A stretch of 64,000 nucleotides of DNA from S5-327 sp965116015 (GTDB lineage: Bacteria > Chloroflexota > Dehalococcoidia > Lucifugimonadales > Australimonadaceae): NCBI GenBank assembly GCA_965116015.1, contig OZ220477.1:186001-250000 (forward strand), read 5' to 3'. Below the pieces are notes generated by a model, which was not told the DNA's origin, ran no database searches, and was given only the letters and a program-made list of their open reading frames with translations. The stretch's first letter is position 1. Every line of letters begins with the position of its first letter. Made by a program: the position numbers and the translations under genes. Shown here one piece after another: positions 1 to 8,198 of the stretch.

Positions 1-1
1 T

Positions 2-859
2 GTTCTCGAGAACGAGGCGAGGGGGCTTCCCACTCCGTGCGCAATCGTGCTGGGGATGGATCCGTTGCTGACGCTCTCGTGCGGGACTGCGGTGCCGCAC
101 GACGAGAACGGTTACGGGGAGTACGAGGCTGCGGGGTCGTGGGCGGGGAGGCCGGTTGATCTTGTGCAGTGCGAGACGAGCGACTTGCTGGTGCCGGCCA
201 ATGCGGAGATTGTTCTGGAGGGGGAGGTTGCGCCGTATGAGCGGGTGAACGACGGCCCTCACGGGGAGTCTACGGGTTTCTACAACCAGCATCCCTCGAC
301 CTTTATGGTGAAGATCAAGGCGATTACGCATCGGAGGGATCCCATCAGTTTCGGGCTCATCTGCGGGCGGATCGAGGACTATCCCCGGCCGCTTATGCGC
401 TCCAACACGTTGCTGGATGTGCTGGTCGCCAAGTCGGGGCTTGGGAATATCAAAGAGGTGTTCTTCCCAGATGCGGGGCGGTCGGGTTTTCTGATTATCC
501 GGGCGCAGATTACGAGCCCGGAGCAGCCGAGGCAGATTATCGAGGCGGCGTACGAGCATATGCGGTATCGGTGGGTGATTGTTGTGGACGAGGATTGCAA
601 CGTGCGCGATTGGAACGACGTGCTGTGGCGGATCGTGTCGTCGGTTGTGCCGGACCGGGATATGCACCGGGGCCGCGAGTATGCGTTCGCGGCGCCGCGC
701 CCGGGCTCTGTGGAATTCGTTCCGCCGACGTACGGGATGGCGTTCGACGCGACGTTTCCGTTCAAGGAGTACGCGCATCCGCGTCCGGGGGTTGCTCAGC
801 CGAGCATGGGGATGATGGAGCATGTGGCGTCGCGCTGGAAGGAGCTCGGTCTGAGCTGA
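2..859 (+). CDS. UbiD family decarboxylase, 5'-truncated by window edge
   Basis: This is the C-terminal 285 residues of a UbiD-type, prenylated-FMN-dependent decarboxylase. The reading frame is open from base 2, and its first residues (LENEARG, TPCAIVLG) align with the interior of the complete paralogue that follows, so the real start lies outside the window. It carries the family motif DGPHGESTGFY and the ICGRIEDYPRPLMRS block shared with the next gene. The family (UbiD, Fdc1, AroY) removes or adds carboxyl groups on unsaturated or aromatic acids. The substrate cannot be read from sequence. The next UbiD gene starts 47 bases downstream on the same strand, so the two may act as a pair or be recent duplicates with different substrates. 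Confidence 0.9.
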   Translation, partial: VLENEARGLPTPCAIVLGMDPLLTLSCGTAVPHDENGYGEYEAAGSWAGRPVDLVQCETSDLLVPANAEIVLEGEVAPYERVNDGPHGESTGFYNQHPSTFMVKIKAITHRRDPISFGLICGRIEDYPRPLMRSNTLLDVLVAKSGLGNIKEVFFPDAGRSGFLIIRAQITSPEQPRQIIEAAYEHMRYRWVIVVDEDCNVRDWNDVLWRIVSSVVPDRDMHRGREYAFAAPRPGSVEFVPPTYGMAFDATFPFKEYAHPRPGVAQPSMGMMEHVASRWKELGLS

Positions 860-906
860 GCGCGCCGCGGGGGGCAGGCCGGACAACACACTGAGGAGAG
901 TGAATC

Positions 907-2382
907 GTGACCACCACAGCCAAGCGCGACCCTGTCGCCTATAAGAGTATGCGCGAGTACATGATGATTCTCGAGGAGCGGGGGCTTCTGAAGCGGGTTA
1001 CGGCGCCGGTGAGCCTCGACCACGAGGTTGGCGCCATAAGCTACCGCGACCTCACGAGGGGCGGGCCTGGCTTGCTGTTCGAGAACATTGCGGACAATCC
1101 GGGGAAGCAGCTGGTTACGAACATTATGTACTCGCTCGACCAGCTCGCCATTGCTTTCAATGGTCCGAGGGACTGGGTGAAGCTGCACGATATCGTGAAG
1201 GAGGGGATGGCGGAGCGGCTGCCGTGCGTTCAGGTAGACGATGGGCCGGTGAAGGAGGCGAGGGTGGTCGGGGAGGATGTCGATCTTGGGGAGATTCCGA
1301 CTCCGTTGTGGCACGAGCTGGATGCTGGGCGCTATATCGCCACGACCGCGGGGGTCATTACTGTGGATCCCAAGACTGGCGCCCACAATATGGGTCAGTA
1401 CCGCTCGATGATTATCGACCGGAATCATACGACGGTGAAGATACAGGGCGATTTCAAGGTTGGCGCCGCTCCTCCCAAGGGCTCGACCTATGGGGGGGTG
1501 GGCGACCGCAATGGAGCGACGCATATTCTTGAGAACGAGGCCGAGGGGAAGAATACGCCTTGCGCCATTGCTATCGGCATCGACCCGCTGCTGGTTCTCG
1601 CCGCGGGCACGGCAGTGCCGGAGAACGACAGCGGCCTTGCCGAGTACGAGGCGGCGGGGGCGTGGGCGGGGCGTCCGGTGGAGCTGGTGAAGTGCGACAC
1701 GATCGATGTGTGGGTTCCGGCGCAGGCGGAGTACATTCTCGAGGGGGAGATACTGGCGGGGGAGCGTCACTTCGATGGTCCGCACGGGGAATCGTCGGGT
1801 TTCTACAACAAGAACTATGAGGTGTTCGTGTTCCGGGTGAACGCGATTACGCACCGTAAGAATCCTGTGAATTTCGGGCTCATCTGCGGGCGCATCGAGG
1901 ATTATCCGCGGCCGCTGATGCGTTCCGGCTCCATCTTGCAGACTCTCGTCAGCAAGTCGGGGCTCACGAATATCAGGGAGGTTCACTTTCCGGACGCGGG
2001 GGCTGGGGGGGTGATTATTATCCGGGCGAGGATCGAGCGGGAGGGTCAGGCGAAGGAGATTATCGACGCGGCGTACGCGCATCTGCGCTACCGGTGGGTG
2101 GTTGTGGTGGACGAGGACTGCGATGTGCGCGATTGGAACGACGTGTGGTGGCGAATCGTGTCGTTCTGCGAGCCGGCTAATCACGCGCATATGGGGGCGG
2201 AGCTTCCGCGTCATCTGGGGCGTCCGGGGGAGATGGACTTCGTGCCTCCGAGCCGGGGGATGGGGATCGACGCTACTCGGGAGCACAAGACGACGGAGTT
2301 TCCCGTGCCGCCGCCGTCCAAGCCGACGATGGAGATTCTGGACAGGGTTGGGGAGCGCTGGGACGAGCTGGGGCTGCCGTAG
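907..2382 (+). CDS. UbiD family decarboxylase, complete
   Basis: This 491-residue protein is a full-length UbiD family (de)carboxylase. The start is GTG, with a GAGGAG-like ribosome binding site about 8 bases upstream. Visible family features are the N-terminal REYMMILEERGLLKRV segment, the cofactor-binding region around GQYRSMIIDR, and the motif DGPHGESSGFY at about residues 290-300, where the catalytic glutamate (E295) follows GPHG. The first acidic position of this motif is Asp, where Fdc1-type enzymes have Glu. The family needs prenyl-FMN, and a UbiX prenyltransferase gene lies 4.7 kb downstream. It is similar along its length to the truncated gene before it. The substrate is unknown; an aromatic or alpha,beta-unsaturated acid is the family norm. 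Confidence 0.92.
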   Translation: MTTTAKRDPVAYKSMREYMMILEERGLLKRVTAPVSLDHEVGAISYRDLTRGGPGLLFENIADNPGKQLVTNIMYSLDQLAIAFNGPRDWVKLHDIVKEGMAERLPCVQVDDGPVKEARVVGEDVDLGEIPTPLWHELDAGRYIATTAGVITVDPKTGAHNMGQYRSMIIDRNHTTVKIQGDFKVGAAPPKGSTYGGVGDRNGATHILENEAEGKNTPCAIAIGIDPLLVLAAGTAVPENDSGLAEYEAAGAWAGRPVELVKCDTIDVWVPAQAEYILEGEILAGERHFDGPHGESSGFYNKNYEVFVFRVNAITHRKNPVNFGLICGRIEDYPRPLMRSGSILQTLVSKSGLTNIREVHFPDAGAGGVIIIRARIEREGQAKEIIDAAYAHLRYRWVVVVDEDCDVRDWNDVWWRIVSFCEPANHAHMGAELPRHLGRPGEMDFVPPSRGMGIDATREHKTTEFPVPPPSKPTMEILDRVGERWDELGLP

Positions 2383-2398
2383 CGAGACTTGCGCGGAA

Positions 2399-2500
2399 GA
2401 CGGGCAGTCCCCCGGAGGAAGGGGGGGCTGCCCGTCTATGTGGTCTTCGTTCGCAGCTGACGCGGCGGGCAGCCCTGGGAGGAAGGGGGCTGCCCGCCGC
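2399..2500. terminator. Two related tandem hairpins between convergent genes
   Basis: Hairpin 1 (2399-2436) pairs about 15 bases with one G-U. Hairpin 2 (2462-2500) pairs 14 bases perfectly. Both have the same core, GGGCAG..CC, a GGAGGAAG-type loop and CTGCCCG, so one looks like a duplicate of the other. They lie between the UbiD stop at 2382 and the stop of the opposing gene at 2534. No U-run follows, so intrinsic bidirectional termination is an inference from position and symmetry. Confidence 0.6.
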
Positions 2501-2533
2501 CTGTAGGGGGGCTGTTGTCGCCCGGGAGCGGGG

Positions 2534-3382
2534 CTACGCGTCCTCGCCCATATCGTGGTCGGGGTGGTTCGCAGCTCCCGCCTTCCAGTATCCCTGGGTG
2601 TGGAGCGTTGAGCGGTCGAGCGACCGGTCGTTGAGGAAATGGCTGCGTATCTCCCGCATTGCGGTTGCTTCGCAGCTTACCCAGACGCGGCTCTTTCCCT
2701 GGGGGAGTTCGGCGTCGCGCATCGTTTCGGCGAGCATCCGGCCTGGCGTCTCGCCTGCTTGGCGGTGGAGCCACCAGATCTGCGTCGGGGCGGGGGAGGT
2801 CAGCGGCTGTTCTTCGTTTGCGTCGCGCACTTCGAGGAAGACGCAGGCGCGGGTGGAGGAGGGGAGCGCTTCGAGGACGGTGGCGATGGCGGGCAGGGAG
2901 GCCTCGTCTCCGCCGATGAGGTACGAGTCAGCGCTGGGGTCGGGGAAGTAGGCGCCTCCTGCGCGTCCGCTGATGACGGCGGCGTCGCCTTCTTGGGCGT
3001 TTCGGGCCCAGGCGGCGCCGGGGCCGTGGTCGTGCAGGGCGATGTCCACGTCGAGTTCCGGGATGTCCGGGCGCCACTGTCGCGGGGTGTAGGCGCGGCT
3101 GATGGGTCGAGGTTTGTCTTCGGGGAAGGCGTTGCCGTCGGGGCCGTGGGAGGGGAGGACGAGTTCGCCGGTTTCGGGGTCGGGGAGGAAGATGCGGAAG
3201 TGTTCGGCGGGGCCGTTGGACTCGAAGCCTTCCATCTGACCGCCGCCGAGGGTGATGCGCACCATCCGGGGGGTGAGCTGCGCGATTCGCAGCACTTCGA
3301 CGATGCGAGGAGGCGGACGCTTGAAGGGCTTCGGGTTGCTCTCGTTGCTTTCGTTGTTCTCGACGGGGACTGATACGGCCAT
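2534..3382 (-). CDS. Siderophore-interacting FAD protein (SIP/ViuB-like ferric reductase)
   Basis: This 282-residue protein has the FAD-binding barrel of siderophore-interacting proteins, with RAYTPR at about residue 95 as the flavin-binding motif, HGPGAAWA, and a C-terminal nucleotide-binding half (YLIGGDEASLPAIATVLEAL). Known members reduce ferric chelates using NAD(P)H. AAAGGAG lies 8 bases upstream of the ATG. It is the last gene of the five-gene heme/iron operon, 75 bases after the heme monooxygenase, so it may reduce iron released from heme or supply electrons for heme cleavage. That second role is an inference. Cytoplasmic; no signal peptide. Confidence 0.85.
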   Translation of the reverse strand: MAVSVPVENNESNESNPKPFKRPPPRIVEVLRIAQLTPRMVRITLGGGQMEGFESNGPAEHFRIFLPDPETGELVLPSHGPDGNAFPEDKPRPISRAYTPRQWRPDIPELDVDIALHDHGPGAAWARNAQEGDAAVISGRAGGAYFPDPSADSYLIGGDEASLPAIATVLEALPSSTRACVFLEVRDANEEQPLTSPAPTQIWWLHRQAGETPGRMLAETMRDAELPQGKSRVWVSCEATAMREIRSHFLNDRSLDRSTLHTQGYWKAGAANHPDHDMGEDA

Positions 3383-3457
3383 AGAAGGCTCCTTTCTTTA
3401 GAGAGGGACGCTTAGGCGTTTCTCTGGTTGCTTGTCTGGCGCGCGGGATTGCGGGAA

Positions 3458-3811
3458 TCAGGCCGGGTTGGTTGCGGCCTGGGGTTCGGGTTCGGTTGCG
3501 GGATTGGGGGAGAACCACTGGGCCACCTCGAACGAGAGCAGCTTGGCGTGGGTGGCGACGGGGTTCTCGCCGTCTGTCTTGGCGTGGCTGTGGCGGAACT
3601 CGTCGCTGCGCACCCAGCGCTGGAAGTCCTCTTCGGAGCGCCAGCGGGTGTAGACGAAGTAGCGGTCGTCGCCCTCTACGGGGCGGAGGAGTTCGAAGCC
3701 TTCGAACCCCTCCATGCATTCGATGTTTCGCGCGCGGTTGCCGAACCGCGCCTCCAGTTCCGGCCCTCGTCCCGGCGCGGGGGTGATGGCGTTGATCTTC
3801 ACGACGCTCAT
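3458..3811 (-). CDS. IsdG/MhuD-like heme-degrading monooxygenase
   Basis: This is a 117-residue ABM-fold protein. The three residues that define IsdG/IsdI/MhuD heme-degrading enzymes are at the expected positions: Asn7 (VVKINAI), Trp66 (FQRWV) and His76 (HSHA). These enzymes bind heme, cleave the porphyrin ring and release iron. The start is preceded by AAAGGAG and overlaps the ATPase stop as ATGA, so translation is coupled to the heme ABC transporter. The C-terminal 20 residues are a Pro/Ala/Glu-rich tail outside the domain. Generic ABM quinol monooxygenases lack this full triad, so a heme assignment is well supported by sequence and context. Confidence 0.87.
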   Translation of the reverse strand: MSVVKINAITPAPGRGPELEARFGNRARNIECMEGFEGFELLRPVEGDDRYFVYTRWRSEEDFQRWVRSDEFRHSHAKTDGENPVATHAKLLSFEVAQWFSPNPATEPEPQAATNPA

Positions 3812-4647
3812 AGCTTTCTCCTTTCTGTTTCTGCGGCTGCTTTTGCGCAGGCGCTTGCCTTTTCATGTTCTTCGCACGATGTCAGGATGAGTGGTCTGCC
3901 GGTTTGAGGGTGGGGGACGACGATGACTTGCTGGTTGAACACTGAGGAGAGCAATTCGGGTTGGAGTACTTCCTGCGGGCTTCCGATCGCGATTGCTTCG
4001 CCTTCCAGCATCACCATTACCCTGTCGGCGACTGCGCCGGCGAGGTTCAGGTCGTGGAGGACGGCGAGGACGGCGCGGCCGTTGCTGGCGAGGCGCCGGC
4101 AGAGGTTCATCACGAGTTGTTGGTGGCGGATGTCGAGGGCGGCTGTTGGCTCGTCGAGCAGGACGACGGGGGCGTCCTGTGCGAGCACGCGGGCAAGCGA
4201 GACGCGGCGCTGTTCGCCTCCGGAGAGGGTTGGGTAGATGCGGTTGGCGAGGTGGGAGGCCTCGACGCTGCGCATCGAGTCTTCGGCGCGGGCGTAGTCG
4301 GTCTCGGAGGGGGATCTCCATCGGGGGATGTAGGGGTGGCGGCCCATCATCACTACCTCGCGGGCGGTGAAGGGGAAGTTGAGGTTGTTGTGCTGGCTGA
4401 GCACGGCCCGCAGGCTTGCGAGTTCTCTGGGTTTCGTGTCGCGCACGGGGCGTCCGCACACCGTTGCGCGACCCTCGGAGGGTGCGAGGTCGCCTGCGAG
4501 CAGGCCGCAGAGGGTGGACTTGCCGGCGCCGTTCGGGCCTACGACGGCGACCATCTCGCCGGAGGGGATGTCGAGCGTTACGTTGCGAACGAGCGCTCTT
4601 CCCTGGGCGGAGTAGCTGAGGCGGTCGGCGCAGAGGCGGGGGGTCAT
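3808..4647 (-). CDS. Heme/iron ABC transporter ATP-binding protein (HmuV-like)
   Basis: This 279-residue ATPase has Walker A GPNGAGKST, signature LSGGEQRRVSLARVLAQ, Walker B VVLLDEP and the switch histidine in VLHDLNLA. Its length and layout match HmuV/FecE-type subunits that energise FecCD-family importers. The start codon overlaps the permease stop and its own stop overlaps the heme monooxygenase start (ATGA both times). This tight coupling makes heme the likely cargo. A ferric siderophore is the alternative. Confidence 0.88.
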   Translation of the reverse strand: MTPRLCADRLSYSAQGRALVRNVTLDIPSGEMVAVVGPNGAGKSTLCGLLAGDLAPSEGRATVCGRPVRDTKPRELASLRAVLSQHNNLNFPFTAREVVMMGRHPYIPRWRSPSETDYARAEDSMRSVEASHLANRIYPTLSGGEQRRVSLARVLAQDAPVVLLDEPTAALDIRHQQLVMNLCRRLASNGRAVLAVLHDLNLAGAVADRVMVMLEGEAIAIGSPQEVLQPELLSSVFNQQVIVVPHPQTGRPLILTSCEEHEKASACAKAAAETERRKL

Positions 4648-5750
4648 TCCATTCCTCCCCAGCTCATACGCGTTCGGTGGACGAGCCAGAGGAAGAAGGG
4701 GCCGCCGATCATTGCGGTTACGACGCCGAGGGGCAGCTCTGCGGGGACGACTACTGTTCGGGCGATGAGGTCGGCGAGGAGGAGCGTGATGGCTCCGCCG
4801 AGGATGCTGGCTGGGAGGAGGAATCGGTGGTCGGGTCCGGCGAGGAGGCGTATGACGTGGGGGACGACGAGTCCTACGAAGGCGATGATTCCGGCCACGG
4901 AGACGGCGGCTCCTGTGAGGAGGGCGCTGAGGACGATGGCGCCGAGGCGGACGCGCTCGGTGGCCACGCCCATATGGCGGGCCTCTCTGTCTCCGAGGGT
5001 GAGGAGGTTGAGCGATTGGGCCCAGAAGGGGAGGAGGGCGAATCCGAGGAGGAAGAAGGGGAGGATTGACCAGATTACTGGCCAGGTTGCTCCGCCGACG
5101 TGGCCGAGGGTCCAGAAGGTGATGCTGCGCAGCTGGTCGTCGTCTGCGATGTAGACGAAGAGGCCGGTTACGGCGCCGGCTGTGGCGTTGACTGCGATTC
5201 CGGCGAGGATGAGGGTGGTGATGGAAGTTTGACCGTGGGCTCTGGCGACTGAGTAGACCACTGTGGTGGCGAGGAGACCGGCGAGGAAGGCGGCGACGGC
5301 GACGCCGTAGACTTGGAATACGCTGAAGCCGAGGACGATTGCGCCGACTGCACCGGCGGCGGCGCCGCTTGAGACGCCGATGATTCCGGGCTCGGCGAGG
5401 GGGTTGCGGAAGACGCCTTGGAGGGCGGCTCCGGCGATTCCGAGGCTGCCGCCCACGAGGATGCCGAGGGCGATCCTGGGGAGGCGGATGTTCCAGAGGA
5501 TGGCGTCTGTTCGCGGCTCGAATTCGACGCCGATGTCCAGCCCTGCGTGGCTGAGAATTATGGCGATCGCCTGAGCGGGGGGAATCTCGACGGCGCCCAT
5601 TCCGATGTTGGCGAAGAGGGCTGCGACGAAGAGCGCCGCCATGCCTCCGAGCAGCGTCGAGGGGGCGAGCCGCGAGGAGTTCGCCCGGCGGTTCGCCGCT
5701 GGTTGGAGCGCTCGCAGGCGGGTGAGCGCCTTTGCTCGTATCGAGGCCAT
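4644..5750 (-). CDS. FecCD-family heme/iron ABC transporter permease
   Basis: This is a 368-residue integral membrane protein with about ten hydrophobic helices and FecCD/BtuC landmarks: LWNIRLPRIALGILVGGSLGIAGAALQGVFRNPLAEPGIIG near residue 95 is the classic conserved block (positions about 85-130), and GLVVPHVIRLLAGPDHR lies near residue 285. Members form the homodimeric channel for heme, siderophore or B12 import. It sits between the binding protein and the ATPase, overlapping both by 1-4 bases. Confidence 0.88.
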   Translation of the reverse strand: MASIRAKALTRLRALQPAANRRANSSRLAPSTLLGGMAALFVAALFANIGMGAVEIPPAQAIAIILSHAGLDIGVEFEPRTDAILWNIRLPRIALGILVGGSLGIAGAALQGVFRNPLAEPGIIGVSSGAAAGAVGAIVLGFSVFQVYGVAVAAFLAGLLATTVVYSVARAHGQTSITTLILAGIAVNATAGAVTGLFVYIADDDQLRSITFWTLGHVGGATWPVIWSILPFFLLGFALLPFWAQSLNLLTLGDREARHMGVATERVRLGAIVLSALLTGAAVSVAGIIAFVGLVVPHVIRLLAGPDHRFLLPASILGGAITLLLADLIARTVVVPAELPLGVVTAMIGGPFFLWLVHRTRMSWGGME

Positions 5751-6880
5751 TATCCGGCCGGCGCCAGGTCGGGATGGAATGCGCGCAGCAGGTCCATGAG
5801 GGCTTGCCCCATACGCGGACCGCCTCCGCCGAAGTACTGGTCGTCGAAGTCGAGGATGCAGCCTTCCTGCGCGGCGGATGTCTGCGCGACGCCGGGAATC
5901 TGCGCGAGGCCGTCGCGTCCGCCGACAGACTGGATGCCGGCGGTGAGCACGACGATGCAGTCGGGGTCTGCGGCGGCGAGAGACTCGGCGGTTAGGGGTA
6001 TGTATGGTTCGGTTACGCCCGCCGCCGCGCCGCCGCTCACTGCGCCGCTTGCCTCGAACAGCTCATGGCTGAGGTGGTCTTCGCCGATGAGGAAGAGGGA
6101 GTCGAGTCCGCGCATATAGAGGAATACGGCGGTTGGGCGCTCCTCGGCTTTGGCGGCGAGCGTCTTGACCTCGTCGATCTGAGCCTCGAGTTCCGCGGCG
6201 ATGCTCTCTCCTGTGTCCGGGACGGCGAGCGCTTGCGCTACGGCGCGGATCTTGCGAGCGGCTCCGTCGATGGTCGCCACCGATTCGAGGATCACTACTG
6301 GAACGCCGGTTGCGCGCACCTGTTCGAGCGTTTCCGGCGGGCCGGCGTTCTCGTTCCCGATGATGACGGTTGGGGCCATCGAGAGGATGCCCTCGGCGCT
6401 CAGCCTGCGCTGATATCCGATCTTCGGGAGGTCCGCAGTTTCCGGGGGGTAGGTCGCGCTTGTGTCGACGGCGACGATGTTGTCTCCGAGTCCGAGGGCG
6501 AAGATGACTTCGGTGATGTCGCCGTTGAGGGATACGATTCGGCTGATGTCCTCTACGGTGATCGTGTTTCCATGGATGTCGGTCACTGATGCGGGAAGGC
6601 CCGTGCCGAGTTCAGGGGCCAGGGTTGCCGTTGCCGTAGGGGTTGGGGTTGGCGTTGCGGTTGGGCGAGGAGTTGCTGTGGGGCGCGGCGTCGCCGCTGG
6701 GCGGGGGGTTGCGGTTGGGCGAGGGGTTGGGGTTGCGGCTGGCTGTGGCGTTGCTGTCGGGAGGGGCGTTGGGGTTGCGGCTGGGGAATCTGCGCCGCAG
6801 GCGGCGGAGAACGCTGCAAGGGCGATAGCGAGGCATACTGCGAGGAGGCGCGGCCTCGACGGCCAGGTTGGGTTTCCCAT
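5750..6880 (-). CDS. Heme/iron ABC transporter substrate-binding lipoprotein (HmuT-like)
   Basis: This 376-residue exported lipoprotein has an N-terminal signal ending in a lipobox (SAAC at about residues 25-28), a Pro/Thr repeat linker of about 50 residues, then a helical-backbone periplasmic binding fold (DITEVIFALGLGDNIVAVD and PKIGYQRRLSAEGILSM are typical of iron/heme binders). I chose the ATG at 6880 because AAGGAG lies 10 bases upstream and the signal peptide begins there; the frame extends to 6931. The long TPxPTATP linker is unusual for the family but common in Chloroflexota lipoproteins and may reach through a cell wall layer. First gene of the heme operon. Confidence 0.86.
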   Translation of the reverse strand: MGNPTWPSRPRLLAVCLAIALAAFSAACGADSPAATPTPLPTATPQPAATPTPRPTATPRPAATPRPTATPRPTATPTPTPTATATLAPELGTGLPASVTDIHGNTITVEDISRIVSLNGDITEVIFALGLGDNIVAVDTSATYPPETADLPKIGYQRRLSAEGILSMAPTVIIGNENAGPPETLEQVRATGVPVVILESVATIDGAARKIRAVAQALAVPDTGESIAAELEAQIDEVKTLAAKAEERPTAVFLYMRGLDSLFLIGEDHLSHELFEASGAVSGGAAAGVTEPYIPLTAESLAAADPDCIVVLTAGIQSVGGRDGLAQIPGVAQTSAAQEGCILDFDDQYFGGGGPRMGQALMDLLRAFHPDLAPAG

Positions 6881-6969
6881 ACTCGTTGTTCTCCTTGATG
6901 TCATACCGCTGTTGGGGTGCGGCGCGCTCATCGATGCGCGGCACGGGAACTAGGTTTCGCCTTACTGTT

Positions 6970-7027
6970 TTACTATGTGCATACTAACTTATTTATGAAG
7001 TATGAGCATACTTTTTAGATCTGTCAA
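6970..7027 (-). promoter_or_regulatory. Candidate promoter and paired operator of the heme operon
   Basis: This AT-rich stretch lies just upstream of the heme operon. Two similar palindromes are visible: a perfect AAGTATG-AG-CATACTT (6998-7013) and a near-perfect TTACTATG-TG-CATACTAA (6970-6987), with centres 27 bases apart. On the minus strand TTGACA (7027-7022) is followed after 17 bases by CATACT, which is the inner arm of the perfect palindrome, so a bound repressor would cover the -10 box. An iron- or heme-responsive repressor is inferred from the downstream genes. The motif does not match the classic Fur box. Confidence 0.6.
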
Positions 7028-7116
7028 TACCTTTTGGAATTTCGCTAAGGGGCGCCGCCTCTGGGCTTGCCGCGTCCCGAGGGCGGGGAGGGAGCCCCGG
7101 GAGTTCCGGCGCCTTG

Positions 7117-7128
7117 TATACTGTGCGT
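7117..7128 (+). promoter_or_regulatory. Candidate -10 box placing UbiX on a leaderless transcript
   Basis: TATACT (7117-7122) ends 6 bases before the ubiX ATG at 7129, and no Shine-Dalgarno sequence is present. Transcription from this box would start at or next to the A of the ATG. No good -35 element is visible. Confidence 0.4.
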
Positions 7129-7710
7129 ATGCGCAGGATTATTGTGGGCATCACCGGCTCTTCGGCTCCCATCTATGGGATCTACACGCTGCGGGCGCTG
7201 AGGGATAATCCGGATGTCGAGACGCACCTGATTCTCTCGGAGGGGGCCCATCTGTCGATCAGGTACGAGGCGCCGGAATGGGGGATAGCGGACATCGAGG
7301 CGATGGCCGATGTTGTGCATAGCCCTCGCAATCTTGCGGCGAGCGTTTCGAGCGGCTCGTTCAGGACTGACGGGATGGTGGTTGTTCCGTGTTCGATGAA
7401 GACGCTGGCGGGGATCGCCAGCTCTTACAACAATGATCTGATTACGCGCGCCGCCGATGTTTGCCTCAAGGAGCGGCGCCGGCTTGTGGTGGTGGCGCGC
7501 GAGACTCCGCTCCATCGCGGGCATCTGCTGAATATGCTGGCGGTTACCGATATGGGCGGGGTGATTCTCCCGCCGGTTCCCGGTTTCTATTCGGGGCCGC
7601 AGACGGTGGACGATATCGTGCATCACACGGTCGGGAAGGCGCTCGATTTGCTGGGCGTGGAGAACGACGAGTTCAGGCGGTGGGAGGGGAAGGACCCTTC
7701 CAGCGACTAG
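7129..7710 (+). CDS. ubiX: UbiX flavin prenyltransferase
   Basis: This 193-residue protein makes prenylated FMN, the cofactor of UbiD decarboxylases, from FMN and dimethylallyl phosphate. Signature elements are the N-terminal flavin-binding GITGSSAPIYG, VVVPCSMKTLAGIA near residue 85, and ARETPLHRGHLLNM near residue 125. ATG at 7129 gives the normal N-terminus (MRRIIVGITGS); an in-frame TTG at 7114 has no support. Two UbiD genes lie upstream on the same strand, beyond the heme operon, and are likely clients. The next gene begins 13 bases downstream. Confidence 0.93.
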   Translation: MRRIIVGITGSSAPIYGIYTLRALRDNPDVETHLILSEGAHLSIRYEAPEWGIADIEAMADVVHSPRNLAASVSSGSFRTDGMVVVPCSMKTLAGIASSYNNDLITRAADVCLKERRRLVVVARETPLHRGHLLNMLAVTDMGGVILPPVPGFYSGPQTVDDIVHHTVGKALDLLGVENDEFRRWEGKDPSSD

Positions 7711-7723
7711 CGCGAGGGATTGT

Positions 7724-8185
7724 ATGTCTGAAGACATCGGCAACGAGCTGCCGGACGATCTGTTCGACGCGCTGTGGAACGAGGATGCGTCCGGGGAACG
7801 GGGGCGGGCTATCCTCATCGCCACTGTCGATGTCAACGGGTGGCCTCATCCTGCGCTGTTGTCGTTCCGGGAGGTTGGGGCCCGCGATCGCCGGACGATT
7901 CGTCTGGTTACGCACAGCGGCAGCACGACGACGCGCAATATGCGCGACAACGGGAAGGTTACGGTGGTCTTCGTCGACGAGCGGATGACCTACTACGTGA
8001 AGGGCGAGGCGAAGGAGGTTCCGGCGCACCTGGCGGGCGCGGGGCCGGACTTCGCTGTGATGGACGCGCGGATCACGCAGGCGCTGCGCGACGCCGCCGG
8101 CTCGGACGAGGCGGGCGCATACATCACGTGCGGCATTACGTTCCACAATCCCTGGCAGGGCGGCCGTCCGGCTCAACTCCCCTAG
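7724..8185 (+). CDS. Pyridoxamine 5'-phosphate oxidase-like flavin-binding protein
   Basis: This 153-residue split-barrel protein is of the PNPOx/FMN-binding type. The core ILIATVDVNGWPHPALLSFREV and the strand pair VTHSGSTTTRNMRDNGKVTVVFVD match the family. Members include FMN- or F420-dependent reductases and heme-handling proteins, so no specific reaction can be assigned. It sits between ubiX and the enolase-superfamily gene with short gaps, suggesting one transcript. Confidence 0.78.
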   Translation: MSEDIGNELPDDLFDALWNEDASGERGRAILIATVDVNGWPHPALLSFREVGARDRRTIRLVTHSGSTTTRNMRDNGKVTVVFVDERMTYYVKGEAKEVPAHLAGAGPDFAVMDARITQALRDAAGSDEAGAYITCGITFHNPWQGGRPAQLP

Positions 8186-8198
8186 CAGCGAGGGCGTT

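Noticed and set aside
796..2286. A 496-residue minus-strand frame under the second UbiD gene
   Set aside because: It has typical high-GC antisense composition with no motif, and the UbiD frame is clearly genuine.
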